Origin: Colias croceus
Taxonomy: Eukaryota; Arthropoda; Insecta; Lepidoptera; Pieridae
Direction: 5' to 3'
DNA: 64,000 bases
Assembly: GCF_905220415.1 (NCBI RefSeq)
Contig: NC_059563.1
Location: forward strand, 816,001 to 880,000
The translations under genes were made by a program, and so were the position numbers. The notes below the pieces were generated by a model, which searched no databases, was not told where the DNA came from, and saw only the letters and a list, made by a program, of their open reading frames with translations. Positions 63,798-64,000 of the stretch are shown piece after piece. Position 1 is the stretch's first letter, and the number at the start of each line of letters is the position of its first letter.

Positions 63798-64000
63798 TTA
63801 CTGACTGACCGAATGGCTTGGTTGGTAGTGACCCTGCCTTCCAAGCCAAAGGTCGTGGGTTCGATTCCCACCCGGGGCAAATATTTGTGTAATGAACATA
63901 GATGTTTGTTCTGTATCTGGGTGTTAATATAAGTATTTATTTAAAATTATATATGTATGTATATCAGCCATCTGGTTTCCATAACACAAGCGAAAGCTTA
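63798..64000 (+). mobile_element. tRNA-derived SINE, cut by window edge
   Basis: Same head as the copy at 61947, with exact B box GGTTCGATTCC at 63858-63868 and body 'tcagccatctggtttccata' to the last base of the window. Confidence 0.85.

Overview
This is a gene-poor, AT-rich insect window, almost certainly from a butterfly or moth (Lepidoptera). The call rests on two ommochrome-binding-protein-like genes (a family known from Lepidoptera), a nanos gene, a Rebers-Riddiford cuticular protein gene, introns packed with short elements ending in GC-rich 'gcggcttcgcccgcg'-type hairpins next to CTAG, and many GTAGGTACCTA-type palindromes. No bacterial, viral or CRISPR system is visible. Species is not inferred.

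Layout, left to right. 0.6-4.5 kb (+): last four coding exons of a DUF229-family gene, with a decayed Tc1-like transposon in the intron before them. 6.1-26.9 kb (-): a six-exon cuticular protein gene (211 aa, rebuilt from splice sites and phases), convergent with the DUF229 gene. Its intron at 7.8-12.3 kb holds, on the opposite strand, two intronless-CDS secreted proteins of the ommochrome-binding family (9.6-10.4 and 11.0-11.9 kb). Its 12.7-kb first intron holds a nearly complete two-ORF non-LTR retrotransposon (20.1-24.8 kb). 27-44 kb: no host gene recognised; a second, 5'-truncated LINE (33.9-36.6 kb), LINE fragments, rolling-circle elements, MITEs, long hairpins and a hAT-type element (43.6-44.7 kb). 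44.8-47.4 kb (+): nanos, three coding exons, 277 aa. 47.4-51.0 kb: AT-rich, empty of recognisable genes. 51.9-53.2 kb (+): a decayed single-THAP-domain gene. 53.8-56.5 kb (+): a four-exon zeste-like Myb/SANT-domain protein (346 aa). 59.78 kb (+): tRNA-Lys(UUU). 60.0-63.2 kb (+): five internal exons of an ARMT1/DUF89-family phosphatase gene that runs off the right edge.

The genes do not form a pathway. The unifying theme is repeat biology. At least five short families (called A-E here) have Helitron ends (5'-TC ... hairpin-CTAG-3', A^T target). One A copy sits inside a C copy with a clean A^T junction and no target duplication, which directly supports this. Two more families (F and G) have different internal inverted repeats but the same unusual 3' end: subterminal repeat, a hairpin whose arms differ between copies yet stay complementary, then a T-run. 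This is the layout described for Helitron2/Helentron non-autonomous elements. Several of these elements lie within a few bases of splice donors. Family letters are my own labels.
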